Source: Noviherbaspirillum sp. L7-7A (GTDB taxonomy: Bacteria; Pseudomonadota; Gammaproteobacteria; Burkholderiales; Burkholderiaceae_D). Taken from it: DNA of 64,000 nt. Positions 40,735-50,424 of this stretch are shown piece by piece (the stretch's first letter is position 1; each line of letters starts with the position of its first letter). The position numbers and the translations under genes were made by a program. Where the stretch lies: NCBI RefSeq assembly GCF_019052805.1, contig NZ_JAHQRJ010000001.1:1798001-1862000 (forward strand). The letters are read 5' to 3'. The notes beneath the pieces were generated by a model. The model was not told where the DNA came from and made no database searches. It was given only the letters and a program-made list of their open reading frames with translations.

Positions 40735-40759
40735 GCTCATCAGGCGATCAGGACCGGAA

Positions 40760-41308
40760 TCAGGCCTGGCCCTGGGCTTCCAGTTTCTTGTACGCCTCGA
40801 TGCCGCCCAGGATTTCCTGCTTGGCTTCCTCGGGACCGACCCAGCCTTCGACCTTGACCCACTTGCCTTTTTCCAGGTCCTTGTAGTGTTCGAAGAAATG
40901 CTGGATCTGCTGCAGGCGCAGCTCGTTCAGGTCTTCCGGCTTCTGCCAGTGGCTGTAGATCGACAGCACCTTGTCCACCGGCACGGCCAGCACCTTGGCG
41001 TCGCCGCCGGCCTCGTCGCTCATCTTCAGCATGCCCAGCGGACGGCAGCGCACCACGACGCCCGGAATCAGCGGGAACGGCGTGATCACCAGCACGTCGA
41101 CCGGGTCGCCGTCGTCGGAAATCGTCTTCGGCACATAGCCGTAGTTGCACGGATAGTGCATGGCGGTGCCCATGAAGCGGTCCACGAAAATCGCGCCGGA
41201 ATCCTTGTCCACTTCATACTTGATCGGATCGGCATTCATCGGAATTTCAATAATGACATTGAAATCATTGGGCACGTCGCGGCCCGAATTGACGTCGTTA
41301 AGACTCAT
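40760..41308 (-). CDS. ppa: inorganic pyrophosphatase (family I)
   Basis: 182 residues. Signature [10 protein letters not shown] with the metal-binding aspartates; [16 protein letters not shown] and YPCNYGYVP are also conserved. It hydrolyses PPi to two phosphates in the cytoplasm. Length fits the bacterial hexameric type. Monocistronic, with its own strong terminator. Confidence 0.96.
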   Translation of the reverse strand: MSLNDVNSGRDVPNDFNVIIEIPMNADPIKYEVDKDSGAIFVDRFMGTAMHYPCNYGYVPKTISDDGDPVDVLVITPFPLIPGVVVRCRPLGMLKMSDEAGGDAKVLAVPVDKVLSIYSHWQKPEDLNELRLQQIQHFFEHYKDLEKGKWVKVEGWVGPEEAKQEILGGIEAYKKLEAQGQA

Positions 41309-41398
41309 GGTGTGCTTTCCAGAAGTGGTAAGAATTTTAAGTCGGCAGATTATAACGGCTTTGCCGTTGAGCGCACGAGATGCGGATCAAGCCGGCCA

Positions 41399-42595
41399 TC
41401 AGATCAGGCTGGTCAGCGCGCACTGCCGATAATGGGCAGCCGCCTGCTCCGGATGGTTCAGCGCTTCATGCAATTGCGCCAGTTTCAGGTGGATTTCGCG
41501 CACGGTGCCAGACTCGATCGCATCCGATAGCGCCTGCTCCAGATAGCGCTGCGCCTTTCCCCACAATTTCTGCTTCAGGCAAAGCGTGCCCAATGTCAGG
41601 CCAAGTTCTGCATCGCCAGGATGGCTGCCTGCCCATTGCTCGCAACGCTCGATCTGCGCCAGCAGCGCCGGTGATCCCTGCGGCGCTGCGGCGCGCCGAT
41701 AGGCGCAGACCAGCCTGTCGTCCCACGCCTCGGCCAGCGCCTTCTCGACCACGCCGGCCGCTTCCTCGTGCAGGCCGTGGGTGTTGAAGGCATCGGCGGC
41801 GCGCACCGCAATCGCCGGCTTGACACGGTCAGATGCCGGCACATCCGCCCAGACCCGGCGCACCGACTCGGCATCGTGGCTGCGGGCGGACAGCAGGTCG
41901 TCGTAGGCGAGTTCACGCAGGCGCTGGGAGAGCGCCGGATGCAGTGCATTGTTCTTGTCCAGCGAGCGGGTCAGCCGCAGCACTTCCGGCCAGTTCTTCG
42001 CGCGCTGGTTGGCTTTCAGCGCCAGCCGCAGCGCATGGATATGGCGGGTGCCGGTGGCGTTGAGTTCGCGCACATGGTCCAGCGCGGCTTCCGGCTTTTC
42101 CTCATCAACCAGCAGCTCGATGGCCGTCATCAGCCGGGCAGCCTTCAATGTAGGTTCAGCTTCGGCCTTGGCCAGCCAGGCGTCGCGCCGCGCCGTCTGG
42201 CGCATACGGTGCGCCGCGCGCGCGCCGATCAGCGCCGCCAGGCCGCGGTTTTCTTCCAGGTCCTCTGCCCGCGCCGCCGCCTTTTCCGAATGGCCGAAAC
42301 GCCCCTCGAACAGGGCTTTCAGCGCTTCGCGGAAGGCGCGATTGCCTTCCCGCTCACGCCGGCCCTGGCGATATTGCGCTACCCGCGCCGGCATTTTCTG
42401 TGCCGTGCGGATGGCATTGAGCACGCCATAGCTCAGCAGGAACAGCAGCACCAGCAGCAAGAGGAAGAAGTTCAGCGACAGATCGACCCGGTACGGCGGA
42501 TAGAACAGCACCACGTTGCCGGCATTGAAGCGGGCCATTACCGCGAGTCCGATCGCGGTGGCCAGCAGGGCGACGAGCCAGAGAAAGATGCGCAT
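41399..42595 (-). CDS. hemY: HemY, TPR membrane protein of the heme operon
   Basis: 398 residues. Two membrane helices at the N-terminus (about 3-20 and 40-60, NFFLLLLVLLFLLSYGVL), then TPR-like helices (FREALKALFEGRFGHSEKAA, LGLTLGTLCLKQKLWGKAQR). This is proteobacterial HemY, not protoporphyrinogen oxidase of Gram-positives. Its exact step in heme synthesis is unsettled. Last gene of hemCDXY, 5 bases after hemX. Confidence 0.93.
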   Translation of the reverse strand: MRIFLWLVALLATAIGLAVMARFNAGNVVLFYPPYRVDLSLNFFLLLLVLLFLLSYGVLNAIRTAQKMPARVAQYRQGRREREGNRAFREALKALFEGRFGHSEKAAARAEDLEENRGLAALIGARAAHRMRQTARRDAWLAKAEAEPTLKAARLMTAIELLVDEEKPEAALDHVRELNATGTRHIHALRLALKANQRAKNWPEVLRLTRSLDKNNALHPALSQRLRELAYDDLLSARSHDAESVRRVWADVPASDRVKPAIAVRAADAFNTHGLHEEAAGVVEKALAEAWDDRLVCAYRRAAAPQGSPALLAQIERCEQWAGSHPGDAELGLTLGTLCLKQKLWGKAQRYLEQALSDAIESGTVREIHLKLAQLHEALNHPEQAAAHYRQCALTSLI

Positions 42596-42600
42596 GGGGT

Positions 42601-43707
42601 TCAGGGCTTGGACTTGTAGTTGCGCACGGCGCCGAGGCTTTCGTTCAGGGTCGGCATCTCGATCGTCAGGTCGCTTGCCTGCACCTGCTTCAACAGGGTC
42701 TGCGCCGACTGGGTCTGGCGCGCGCGGGTGTCGAAATAGCGGTTGATGGTGTCCTGCGCGGCCATCAGGTCGCTGCGGAAAGCGTTCTCATTACGGGACA
42801 GCAAGGCCAGGCGGGCGCTGAGCAGGCGCAGCTTCAGGTTTTCGCGCACATAGTAGGCCTGGCTGGGCGAGATCATCAGCGCATCCGGCGTGTCCACCGT
42901 GCGCACCCGCAGCAACTGGCGGATCTCGGTCCACATCTCGCTGGAAAAGCTCTGCCACTTGTCATTGATGGCGCCAAGCCAGGCCGGCCCCGGCGCCGGC
43001 GCGCCTTCCGCCGTCGCGGCATTGTTCTTTGCCGGCGTGGCCGGCAGCGACGGTTTTTCATCGGCCAGCAGCGGCAGCCGGTCGACCTGGCTGATCAGGC
43101 TGTCAAGCCGCAATGCGATGCCGGTCACATCGACCGAAGGCAGCGCCTTGAGCTTTTCCATGTCGCGCGCCAGGGCGCGCCGTATCGTGATGAACTGCGG
43201 CTTGTCGGAGCGCGACAGCCGGGCGTCGGCGTTTTGCAGCGCGATCAGCGCGCCCTGCACATTGCCGGCCAGTTGCAGCTGCTGGCTGGCGGTCGACAGC
43301 ACCTGCTCGATCTCCGCCAGCGCCCAGTCGTCGCTGTTGCGCGACAGCTCCTGGTACAGCTGTTCCAGCGCCAGTTGCTGGCTCTGGCCTTCCACCTGCT
43401 TGTTTTCCAGTACCGAGACCTTTGCCTGCAATTCCTTGACGTCGTCCTGGACCGTTTTGGCAATCGCCCGGCTCTCGGTGGCCATGGTGTCGCCGGTCTG
43501 GAGCCGCTGCGCCATCTCGCGGCGCAGCTGGCGCAGCTCGGAGCGACTGCTCCACCATTGCAATGCCAGCAGCAGGGCCAGCACAGCCAGCAGCACATAA
43601 CCGATACGTCCGTTGCGATTGCGTAGATAAGGCGCCATGGGGTCCGCTGTTCCCGCTGCGAAGTGCGGCGGCTGGGGAAGGTCAGGGTTGTAAGGCGGTT
43701 CGTTCAT
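42601..43707 (-). CDS. hemX: HemX, uroporphyrin-III C-methyltransferase-like membrane protein
   Basis: 368 residues. One membrane helix (about 35-52, GYVLLAVLALLLALQWW) followed by a long coiled coil (about 55-125) and a helical domain (QLLRVRTVDTPDALMISPSQ, YYVRENLKLRLLSARLALLS). No methyltransferase motifs are seen, as usual for HemX. ATGA overlap with hemD. Confidence 0.93.
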   Translation of the reverse strand: MNEPPYNPDLPQPPHFAAGTADPMAPYLRNRNGRIGYVLLAVLALLLALQWWSSRSELRQLRREMAQRLQTGDTMATESRAIAKTVQDDVKELQAKVSVLENKQVEGQSQQLALEQLYQELSRNSDDWALAEIEQVLSTASQQLQLAGNVQGALIALQNADARLSRSDKPQFITIRRALARDMEKLKALPSVDVTGIALRLDSLISQVDRLPLLADEKPSLPATPAKNNAATAEGAPAPGPAWLGAINDKWQSFSSEMWTEIRQLLRVRTVDTPDALMISPSQAYYVRENLKLRLLSARLALLSRNENAFRSDLMAAQDTINRYFDTRARQTQSAQTLLKQVQASDLTIEMPTLNESLGAVRNYKSKP

Positions 43708-44474
43708 CCGCGGAATTGTAACGCGGCAAGCAGCGCTTCGTCGCCTGATCCGGTCAGCGTCACAGAGGAGAAACCCAGTTCCCGCGCGGTTTCTTCGATA
43801 CGCTCGTGCGGAACCAGCAATCGCTTTTGTTGCAATTTTACAACGCCATCCTTGCCGCCAGCCTGCTCCGTCATACCGATCAGGCCACGCAGGGCTTCCG
43901 AACTGGTGATGATCCAGATGCTGTCGCTGTCGAGCAGCCGCAGCAACTCTCGCCGGCGCTCCTCGTTCAGCGCCGGAATGCTGCGCCGGTAAGCGGCTAG
44001 CTGCTGCACATCCATCCCCGCGCTCCGCAATGCATCGCCCAGCAGTTCGCGTCCGGTTTCGCCGCGCAGGATCAGCGCCCGGCCGCTGCGCAGACTGTCG
44101 AGATCCAGGTTTTCAAGCAGGGTCTGGGAATCAGTGCGCCGGGTGTTGGCCGGGCTGACGATGGTGGCATTGGCGTCCGTGATGCCATGCCGGGCGAGCG
44201 CGGCACGGCTGCCCTCGCCCACCACTGCCAGCGTTACTTCGCGCGGCCATTCCTTGCGGATGGCGCAGGCGGCGTCGATGGCGTTCGGACTGACGAAGGC
44301 CACCAGCGCATAGGAAGAGACATCGGCCAGGGTTGCCCGCAGGGCCGACTGGTCAGGCAAGGGGTCGATCGCCAGCAGCGGAAAGACGACTGCCTCATGG
44401 CCCGCTGCGGCGACCCGCTGCGCCAGCGCCGTGCCCTGCGCCGCAGGCCGGGTGATGACGACAGGATCAGGCAT
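43704..44474 (-). CDS. hemD: uroporphyrinogen-III synthase
   Basis: 256 residues from the ATG at 44474 ([20 protein letters not shown]), overlapping hemC by 8 bases; a longer frame to 44738 is antisense-like extension inside hemC. The family is poorly conserved, but [30 protein letters not shown] and [12 protein letters not shown] are typical. It closes the tetrapyrrole ring with inversion of ring D. Confidence 0.93.
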   Translation of the reverse strand: MPDPVVITRPAAQGTALAQRVAAAGHEAVVFPLLAIDPLPDQSALRATLADVSSYALVAFVSPNAIDAACAIRKEWPREVTLAVVGEGSRAALARHGITDANATIVSPANTRRTDSQTLLENLDLDSLRSGRALILRGETGRELLGDALRSAGMDVQQLAAYRRSIPALNEERRRELLRLLDSDSIWIITSSEALRGLIGMTEQAGGKDGVVKLQQKRLLVPHERIEETARELGFSSVTLTGSGDEALLAALQFRG

Positions 44475-45462
44475 CCGCCTTGCACGCCGCGAGGATGGCG
44501 GCCGCACCCTGGGTGTCGAGCGCCGCCGCGACCTTTTCTCCCAATGCCTCCGGCGCGTTGGCCGGGCCGCTGGCTTCGGCCCTGGCGATGCGTTGCCCGT
44601 CCGGCGTGCCGACCATGGCGCGCATGTGCAGCTGGTCGCCGCTGACGGTGGCGTAAGCCGCGAGCGGCACCTGGCAGCTGCCGCCGAATGCCCGCGACAA
44701 GGTGCGCTCGGCGCGCACCGCGGCCGCCGTATCGGCATGGTTGAGCGGCGCCAGCAGGGCGCGCAAGTCTTCGCGGCCGGCGGGAATTTCGATCGCCATG
44801 GCGCCCTGCCCTGGCGCCGGCAGGCTTTGCTCGGGCTCCAGCAGGCTGCGGATGCGCTGCGGCAGGCCCAGACGCTTCAGGCCGGCTGCGGCCAGGATGA
44901 TGGCGGCATAGTCGCCGCGGTCCAGCTTGGCAAGACGGGTGTCGAGATTGCCGCGCAGCGGCTGGATCAGCAGGTGCGGAAAGCGGGCTGCGATCAGCGC
45001 CTGGCGGCGCAGGCTGCTGGTGCCGACCACGGCGCCGGCCGGCAGTGCGGCCAGGCTGTCGTAGTCGTTCGAGACGAAGGCGTCGCGCGCATCCTCGCGC
45101 TCCAGCACCGCGGCCAGTTCGAATTCCGGCGGCAGTTCCATCGGCACGTCCTTCAGCGAATGGACCGCCAGATGAGCATGGCCTTCCAGCATCGCGATCT
45201 CCAGTTCCTTCACGAACAGGCCCTTGCCGCCGACCTTGGACAGGGTGCGGTCCAGGATCTGGTCGCCGCGGGTGGTCATTCCGAGAATTTCAACCGAACT
45301 GTGCGGATATAATTCGCGCAACTGTGCGCGTACCGTTTCGGCCTGCCACATCGCCAGCCGGCTTTCGCGTGAGGCAATGACAAGTTTTCCGGTAAAAGGA
45401 TTCAAGGCAGCAGGATTCAAGACAGACTCGTTTTCAGGGCGGAAGGCGGCCGATTTTAGCAT
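44467..45462 (-). CDS. hemC: porphobilinogen deaminase (hydroxymethylbilane synthase)
   Basis: 331 residues from the ATG at 45462; longer open frame beyond runs into ppc and is rejected. The dipyrromethane cofactor Cys lies in [36 protein letters not shown] and [11 protein letters not shown] are conserved. Joins four porphobilinogens. Divergent from ppc with 54 bases between starts, so the promoters overlap. Confidence 0.95.
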   Translation of the reverse strand: MLKSAAFRPENESVLNPAALNPFTGKLVIASRESRLAMWQAETVRAQLRELYPHSSVEILGMTTRGDQILDRTLSKVGGKGLFVKELEIAMLEGHAHLAVHSLKDVPMELPPEFELAAVLEREDARDAFVSNDYDSLAALPAGAVVGTSSLRRQALIAARFPHLLIQPLRGNLDTRLAKLDRGDYAAIILAAAGLKRLGLPQRIRSLLEPEQSLPAPGQGAMAIEIPAGREDLRALLAPLNHADTAAAVRAERTLSRAFGGSCQVPLAAYATVSGDQLHMRAMVGTPDGQRIARAEASGPANAPEALGEKVAAALDTQGAAAILAACKADA

Positions 45463-45516
45463 GCCGACTTGCGCCCGCTGACCCCATCCCCCCTCTATGG
45501 AGCGCGTAATCCCATC

Positions 45517-48378
45517 ATGGCAAAGCAGGTAAAGACATCCACCCGGCCCGCATCTTCCACCATCGCCAAGGACGAACCGCTGAAGGAGGACATCCGCCTC
45601 CTCGGCCGCCTGCTGGGCGAAGTGCTGCGGGCACAGGAAGGCGACGCCGTCTACGACGTGGTGGAAACCGTGCGCCAGACCGCGGTGCGCTTCCGGCGCG
45701 AGGCCGATTCGGCGGCCGGGGCCGAACTGAACCGCATGCTCAAGAAGCTCACCCGCGAGCAGACCATCTCGGTGGTGCGCGCCTTTTCCTACTTTTCCCA
45801 TCTGGCCAATATCGCCGAAGACCAGCATCACAACCGGCGCCGCCGCGCCCATCTGCTGGCCGGTTCGGCCGCCCAGCCGGGCAGCATTCCGTATGCGCTA
45901 TCGAAGCTGGACGACGCCGGCGTGTCCGGCGCGGCGATCCGGGAATTCTTCGATGGCGCCCTGGTGTCGCCGGTGCTGACGGCGCACCCGACCGAAGTGC
46001 AGCGCAAGAGCATCCTGGACGCCGAACATGAGATCGCCCGCCTGCTGGCCGAACGCGACCTGCCGCTGACGCCGCGCGAGCGCACCCGCAACGGCGAACT
46101 GCTGCATGCCCAGGTCGCCACGCTGTGGCAGACCCGGATGCTGCGCTACACCAGGCTGACCGTGGCTGACGAGATCGAGAACGCGCTCTCCTATTACCGC
46201 ATCACCTTCCTGCGCGAACTGCCGGCGCTGTACGAGGACATGGAAGTCGAGTTCGCCGCCCAGTTCCCGCAATTGCGCAACAAGAGCGCCAGCCCCAAGC
46301 TGCCGCCCTTCGTGCAGATGGGCAGCTGGATTGGCGGCGACCGCGACGGCAATCCGAACGTGAACGCCGCCACGATGCAGCATGCGCTGGTGCGCCAGTC
46401 CACCACCATCCTCGACTTCTATCTGCAGGAAGTGCATGCGCTGGGCGCGGAACTGTCGATTTCCACCCTGCTGGTGGGCGTCAGCCCGGCGCTGCAGGCG
46501 CTGGCCGATGCCTCGCCCGACCTGTCGGACCATCGCAACGACGAGCCCTACCGGCGCGCGCTGATCTACATCTACGCCAGGCTGGCCGCCAGCGCGCGCG
46601 CGCTGGGCGCGACCAACATCCTGCGCAAGGAAGTCGGCCATGCCGAGCCGTATGGCAGCGCGATCGAATTCACGCTGGACCTGCAGGTCATCGTCGACTC
46701 GCTGACCAGCCATTTCGGCGCCGCCATGGTGCGGCCGCGGCTGGCCTCGCTGCTGCGGGCCTCCGAGATCTTCGGCTTTCACCTCGCCACGCTGGACATG
46801 CGCCAGAGTTCGGACGTGCATGAGCGGGTGCTGTCGGAGCTGTTCGCCTGCGCCCGGGTCGAGTCCGACTATGCCGCGCTGGACGAACAAGCCAAGGTCA
46901 GGCTGCTGCTGGCCGAACTGGCGCGGCCGGGCCTGCTGTACTCGCCCTACATCAGCTACAGCGACGAGACCAAGTCGGAACTGGCGGTGCTGGGCACGGC
47001 GCGCGAGATCCGGGCACGCTATGGCGTCAAGGCGATCCGCAACTACATCATTTCCCACACCGAGGAAGTGTCGGACCTGCTGGAAGTCTTCCTGCTGCAG
47101 AAGGAAACCGGCCTGTTGCGCAGCCGCTGGCACGAGGCCGGCGCGGACGGGCCGGAAAGCGACCTGGAACTGATGGTGATCCCGCTGTTCGAGACCATTC
47201 CCGACCTGCGCCGCGCGGCCGAGATCATGGAAAACCTGATGGCCATTCCGGTGGTGCGGCGGCTCATCGCCAAGCAGGGCGAACTGCAGGAAGTGATGCT
47301 GGGCTATTCCGACTCCAACAAGGACGGCGGCTTCCTGACATCGAACTGGGAGCTGTACAAGGCCGAGACCCGGCTGGTGGATGTGTTCAAGCGCGCCGGT
47401 GTCACGCTGCGCCTGTTCCATGGCCGTGGCGGCACCGTCGGCCGTGGCGGCGGCCCCAGCTACGATGCGATCCTGGCTCAGCCCAGCGGCACCGTGAACG
47501 GCCAGATCAGGCTGACCGAACAGGGCGAGATCATTGCCTCGAAATTCTCCAACCCCGAAATCGGCCGGCGCAACCTGGAGCTGCTGGTGTCGGCCACGCT
47601 GGAAGCGAGCCTGATGCCGGCCTCCGACAACAGCCGCGAAGCCGGCCGCCTGGCCGAGTTCGAGCGGGTGATGGATGAACTGTCCGAGCTGGCCTATCAC
47701 GCCTATCGCGACCTGGTATATGGCACGCCGGGCTTCACCGACTACTTCTTCGCGGCCACGCCGATTGCCGAGATCGCCGAACTCAACATCGGCTCGCGCC
47801 CGGCCTCGCGCAAGGCCAGCCGCCGCATCGAAGACCTGCGCGCGATACCGTGGGGCTTTTCCTGGGGCCAGTGCCGGCTGCTGCTGCCGGGCTGGTATGG
47901 CTTCGGCAGCGCGATCTCGGCCTGGCTGGAAACGGGGAGCAAGCGCGAGCGCAGCGGTCGCCTGGCGCTGCTCAAGTCGATGTTCCGCGACTGGCCCTTC
48001 TTCGCCACCCTGCTGTCGAACATGGACATGGTGCTGTCCAAGACCGACATGGCGGTCGCCTCGCGCTATGCCGAGCTGGTGCCGGACAAGCGCCTGCGCA
48101 ACGCGATCTTCAAGCGCATCAGCGCCGAGCATGAGCAGACCGTAGCCTGCCTGGCGCAGATCACGGGAACGAAGGAAAGGCTGGCGGCCAACCCGCTGCT
48201 GGCGCGCTCGATCAAGAACCGCTTCGCCTATCTCGATCCGCTGAACCATCTGCAGGTCGAACTGATCAAGCGCAACCGCGCCAATGCCGCGGAGGACAAG
48301 GCGCGGGATGGCCGGGTCAGCCGCGGCATTCATCTGTCGATCAACGGCATCGCGGCCGGCTTGCGCAACACAGGCTGA
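45517..48378 (+). CDS. ppc: phosphoenolpyruvate carboxylase
   Basis: 953 residues from the ATG at 45517. Catalytic His in [15 protein letters not shown]; other motifs are [20 protein letters not shown] (PEP site), [17 protein letters not shown] and the C-terminal allosteric end [10 protein letters not shown]. It carboxylates PEP to oxaloacetate. A long open frame on the other strand is a high-GC shadow. Confidence 0.97.
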   Translation: MAKQVKTSTRPASSTIAKDEPLKEDIRLLGRLLGEVLRAQEGDAVYDVVETVRQTAVRFRREADSAAGAELNRMLKKLTREQTISVVRAFSYFSHLANIAEDQHHNRRRRAHLLAGSAAQPGSIPYALSKLDDAGVSGAAIREFFDGALVSPVLTAHPTEVQRKSILDAEHEIARLLAERDLPLTPRERTRNGELLHAQVATLWQTRMLRYTRLTVADEIENALSYYRITFLRELPALYEDMEVEFAAQFPQLRNKSASPKLPPFVQMGSWIGGDRDGNPNVNAATMQHALVRQSTTILDFYLQEVHALGAELSISTLLVGVSPALQALADASPDLSDHRNDEPYRRALIYIYARLAASARALGATNILRKEVGHAEPYGSAIEFTLDLQVIVDSLTSHFGAAMVRPRLASLLRASEIFGFHLATLDMRQSSDVHERVLSELFACARVESDYAALDEQAKVRLLLAELARPGLLYSPYISYSDETKSELAVLGTAREIRARYGVKAIRNYIISHTEEVSDLLEVFLLQKETGLLRSRWHEAGADGPESDLELMVIPLFETIPDLRRAAEIMENLMAIPVVRRLIAKQGELQEVMLGYSDSNKDGGFLTSNWELYKAETRLVDVFKRAGVTLRLFHGRGGTVGRGGGPSYDAILAQPSGTVNGQIRLTEQGEIIASKFSNPEIGRRNLELLVSATLEASLMPASDNSREAGRLAEFERVMDELSELAYHAYRDLVYGTPGFTDYFFAATPIAEIAELNIGSRPASRKASRRIEDLRAIPWGFSWGQCRLLLPGWYGFGSAISAWLETGSKRERSGRLALLKSMFRDWPFFATLLSNMDMVLSKTDMAVASRYAELVPDKRLRNAIFKRISAEHEQTVACLAQITGTKERLAANPLLARSIKNRFAYLDPLNHLQVELIKRNRANAAEDKARDGRVSRGIHLSINGIAAGLRNTG

Positions 48379-48423
48379 AACACCGTAACACTTCGCTTCA
48401 TTCACCCCACTGGGAGACGCATC

Positions 48424-48714
48424 ATGACCAAAGCAGTCTGGAATCAGGCCGTCATTGCCGAGGCAGCGCAGGAAGACATCGTGGTCGTCGAAGGGAACCG
48501 CTACTTTCCCGCGGCAGCAGTCAACGGCGCGATGCTGCGTCCGAGCGCGACGCATACCACCTGCCCGTGGAAAGGCGTGGCCAGCTATTACGACGTGGTG
48601 GTCGGAGGCCAGGTCAACAAGGATGCGGCCTGGTACTACCCCGAACCCAAGGATGCGGCGAAGGACATCGCCGGCCGCGTGGCGTTCTGGCGCGGGGTGA
48701 CCGTGGCGGACTAG
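48424..48714 (+). CDS. DUF427 protein
   Basis: 96 residues, one domain: VVVEGNRYFPAAAV, THTTCPWKGVASYYDVVV, AWYYPEPKDAAKDIAGRVAF. Conserved Cys-Pro-Trp-Lys-Gly core. Function unknown. 45 bases after ppc, with GGGAG before the start. Confidence 0.9.
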   Translation: MTKAVWNQAVIAEAAQEDIVVVEGNRYFPAAAVNGAMLRPSATHTTCPWKGVASYYDVVVGGQVNKDAAWYYPEPKDAAKDIAGRVAFWRGVTVAD

Positions 48715-49305
48715 CGCCGGCCCTCCGGGCACGGATACCGCTTCGTGCGTTAAGCTCCGGCCGGAATCAGGAAAATCAGGCGGCGTCTTCAAAGTAGACG
48801 GCCATTCTGCATGGTCATGCAGACGCCGCAAGCCTGTTTCCTCCACCGGGACCGACCATGAATGAAACCACCCTGGGCTGCCAGCCCATTGCCGGACACG
48901 TCCGCTTCCGCAACACTCCGACGAAGATACGGCAGGCACGGTGGCCCGCTCCGGCCAACTAGTCCTGCACGCGCTTGCCTGTCGGCGTGACAAAAACACC
49001 CTGCTCGACAACGCCGAGATACCAGCCACGCAACCCTGGCTGCTTCCCGACCTGGTTCCGAAAACGTCGTCGGCGCGCCTCGCTTGGCGCCACGAGAAGC
49101 TGAACCGGAACCTGGAAGCCCGTCGGGCACTGGCGGGCGGAATTCTACTCCGAGGCCATCATCGCAGCGAACGAAGCCCGCGATCCCTCGCAACGAGGGC
49201 AGGACAACATGGGCGCAGCGTCTTGCTTCGCGCCCCGGGATGCTGCTGAACCGGAGCCCGAAAGCCCGCCACGCTGGCTGGCCAGGCTATCCTCCGGTTT
49301 GCGAG
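48715..49305. other. gap with nested palindrome and no convincing gene
   Basis: TCTGCATG-GT-CATGCAGA (48806-48823) is perfect and is enclosed by GGCGTCT / AGACGCC arms from about 48782 to 48828. GC-rich open frames here lack family features and ribosome-binding sites. Similar short sequences (GCTGAACCGGA) occur at about 49.10 and 49.24 kb, suggesting local duplication and decay. Confidence 0.5.
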
Positions 49306-49809
49306 ATGAAGAAAAGGCGAGGCGCTGCTGGCGGCCTGGATGAGGGGCTGATCCAGACCATGCGTGCAAGCAGGCTGGTGGATGTGAATGCAAAAGACGA
49401 GGACGGCGGCACAGGGCTGCATCTTGCCGTGCGGGAAGGTAAGCCCGACATCGTCAGGCTGCTCCTGGGCAGCGCCCGGATCGACATCAACGCCCGAAAT
49501 GCCCATGGCCGTACGCCAGTACATCTGGCGGTCATCGATTACGCTTATGAAAGCGTATTCGACCTTATCGGCTGCAACCGCATGGATATCAATGCCGAGG
49601 ACAAGGAAGGCTGGACGGCATTGCGCTGGGCAGCCAGGCATGGTCGGGAAATCTTGGTGAAGGAAGTGCTGACAGCGCTAGCCATTGCAGTCAATGCCGC
49701 TGACGCCCAGGGTTGGGCAGCGCTGCGCCATGGTGCGGAAGGCCGGCATAGCAAGGTAGGACGGATGCTGCTATCTGACCCCTGTATTCGGATCCGCGCA
49801 GGCCGCTAA
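49306..49809 (+). CDS. ankyrin-repeat protein
   Basis: 167 residues from the ATG at 49306. Four ankyrin-like repeats: GGTGLHLAVREGKPDIVRLL, HGRTPVHLAVIDYAYESVFD, EGWTALRWAARHGREILVKE and QGWAALRHGAEGRHSKVGRM. Later repeats lose the TPLHxA consensus. The start is uncertain and no ribosome-binding site stands out; an open frame extends back to 49084. Possibly the end of a once longer protein. Converges with pqiC, overlapping it by 4 bases. Confidence 0.6.
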   Translation: MKKRRGAAGGLDEGLIQTMRASRLVDVNAKDEDGGTGLHLAVREGKPDIVRLLLGSARIDINARNAHGRTPVHLAVIDYAYESVFDLIGCNRMDINAEDKEGWTALRWAARHGREILVKEVLTALAIAVNAADAQGWAALRHGAEGRHSKVGRMLLSDPCIRIRAGR

Positions 49810-50423
49810 CGCGCAGCCACCGGCGCAGTCCGCAATGCCTGCGCCACCTCGGCACTCATTGCCGACAGCGCCCTGACATACGCGGCAGCAATGGCGTCAT
49901 GGCCGCCTGGCCCGGTCGGCTCGCTGGCGGCGAAGCGGCCGCTGCCGACTTCCTTGCCACCCTCCTGCCGTATGGTCCACAACGCCTGCACGGCCACGCT
50001 TTCATTGAGCGTCGCATCGAAACGCTCGATATCCACCGCCACCCGGTAAGCCGCATTGCGACCGGCCTGACCGTCATGCACGCTGACCTGGGCCTCGGCC
50101 AGTTGCGCGCCAACGCCGGCGGCAAGCGCCCGCGCAATCTCGCTCCTGAGCGAACCTGCCCAGCGGTGCTGGTCAAGGATCTCAACCCGGTTCGGGCCTT
50201 CCCTGACCACCATCTGCGTGCGGTCCAGCGCTTCCGGCACCCGCACCGGCCCGATCGCCACGCCGTAGCGCGCCGGCGCGGACGCCATGGCCGTGGCTGC
50301 CGCCGGCGCCATTGCATTGGCCGGCGCCAGCGTATAGAACCTGTCCTTGGGCGCACTGCCGCAAGCTGCCAGCAGGAGGCTCATCGCAAGGCAGCCAATA
50401 GTGGCGCGGGCTTTTCTTGTCAT
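49806..50423 (-). CDS. pqiC: PqiC-family lipoprotein
   Basis: 205 residues with lipobox LLLAAC (Cys about 21). Domain DUF330/ABC-transport-auxiliary: DRFYTLAPANAM, RYGVAIGPVRVPEALDRTQM, NRVEILDQHRWAGSL. It links the PqiB needle to the outer membrane. Starts 1 base after the pqiB stop. Confidence 0.92.
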   Translation of the reverse strand: MTRKARATIGCLAMSLLLAACGSAPKDRFYTLAPANAMAPAAATAMASAPARYGVAIGPVRVPEALDRTQMVVREGPNRVEILDQHRWAGSLRSEIARALAAGVGAQLAEAQVSVHDGQAGRNAAYRVAVDIERFDATLNESVAVQALWTIRQEGGKEVGSGRFAASEPTGPGGHDAIAAAYVRALSAMSAEVAQALRTAPVAAR

Positions 50424-50424
50424 G

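Noticed and set aside
45898-49029. Open frame of 1043 codons antisense to ppc
   Set aside because: High-GC shadow of ppc: composition dominated by Arg, Gln, His and Gly, and no family motif.
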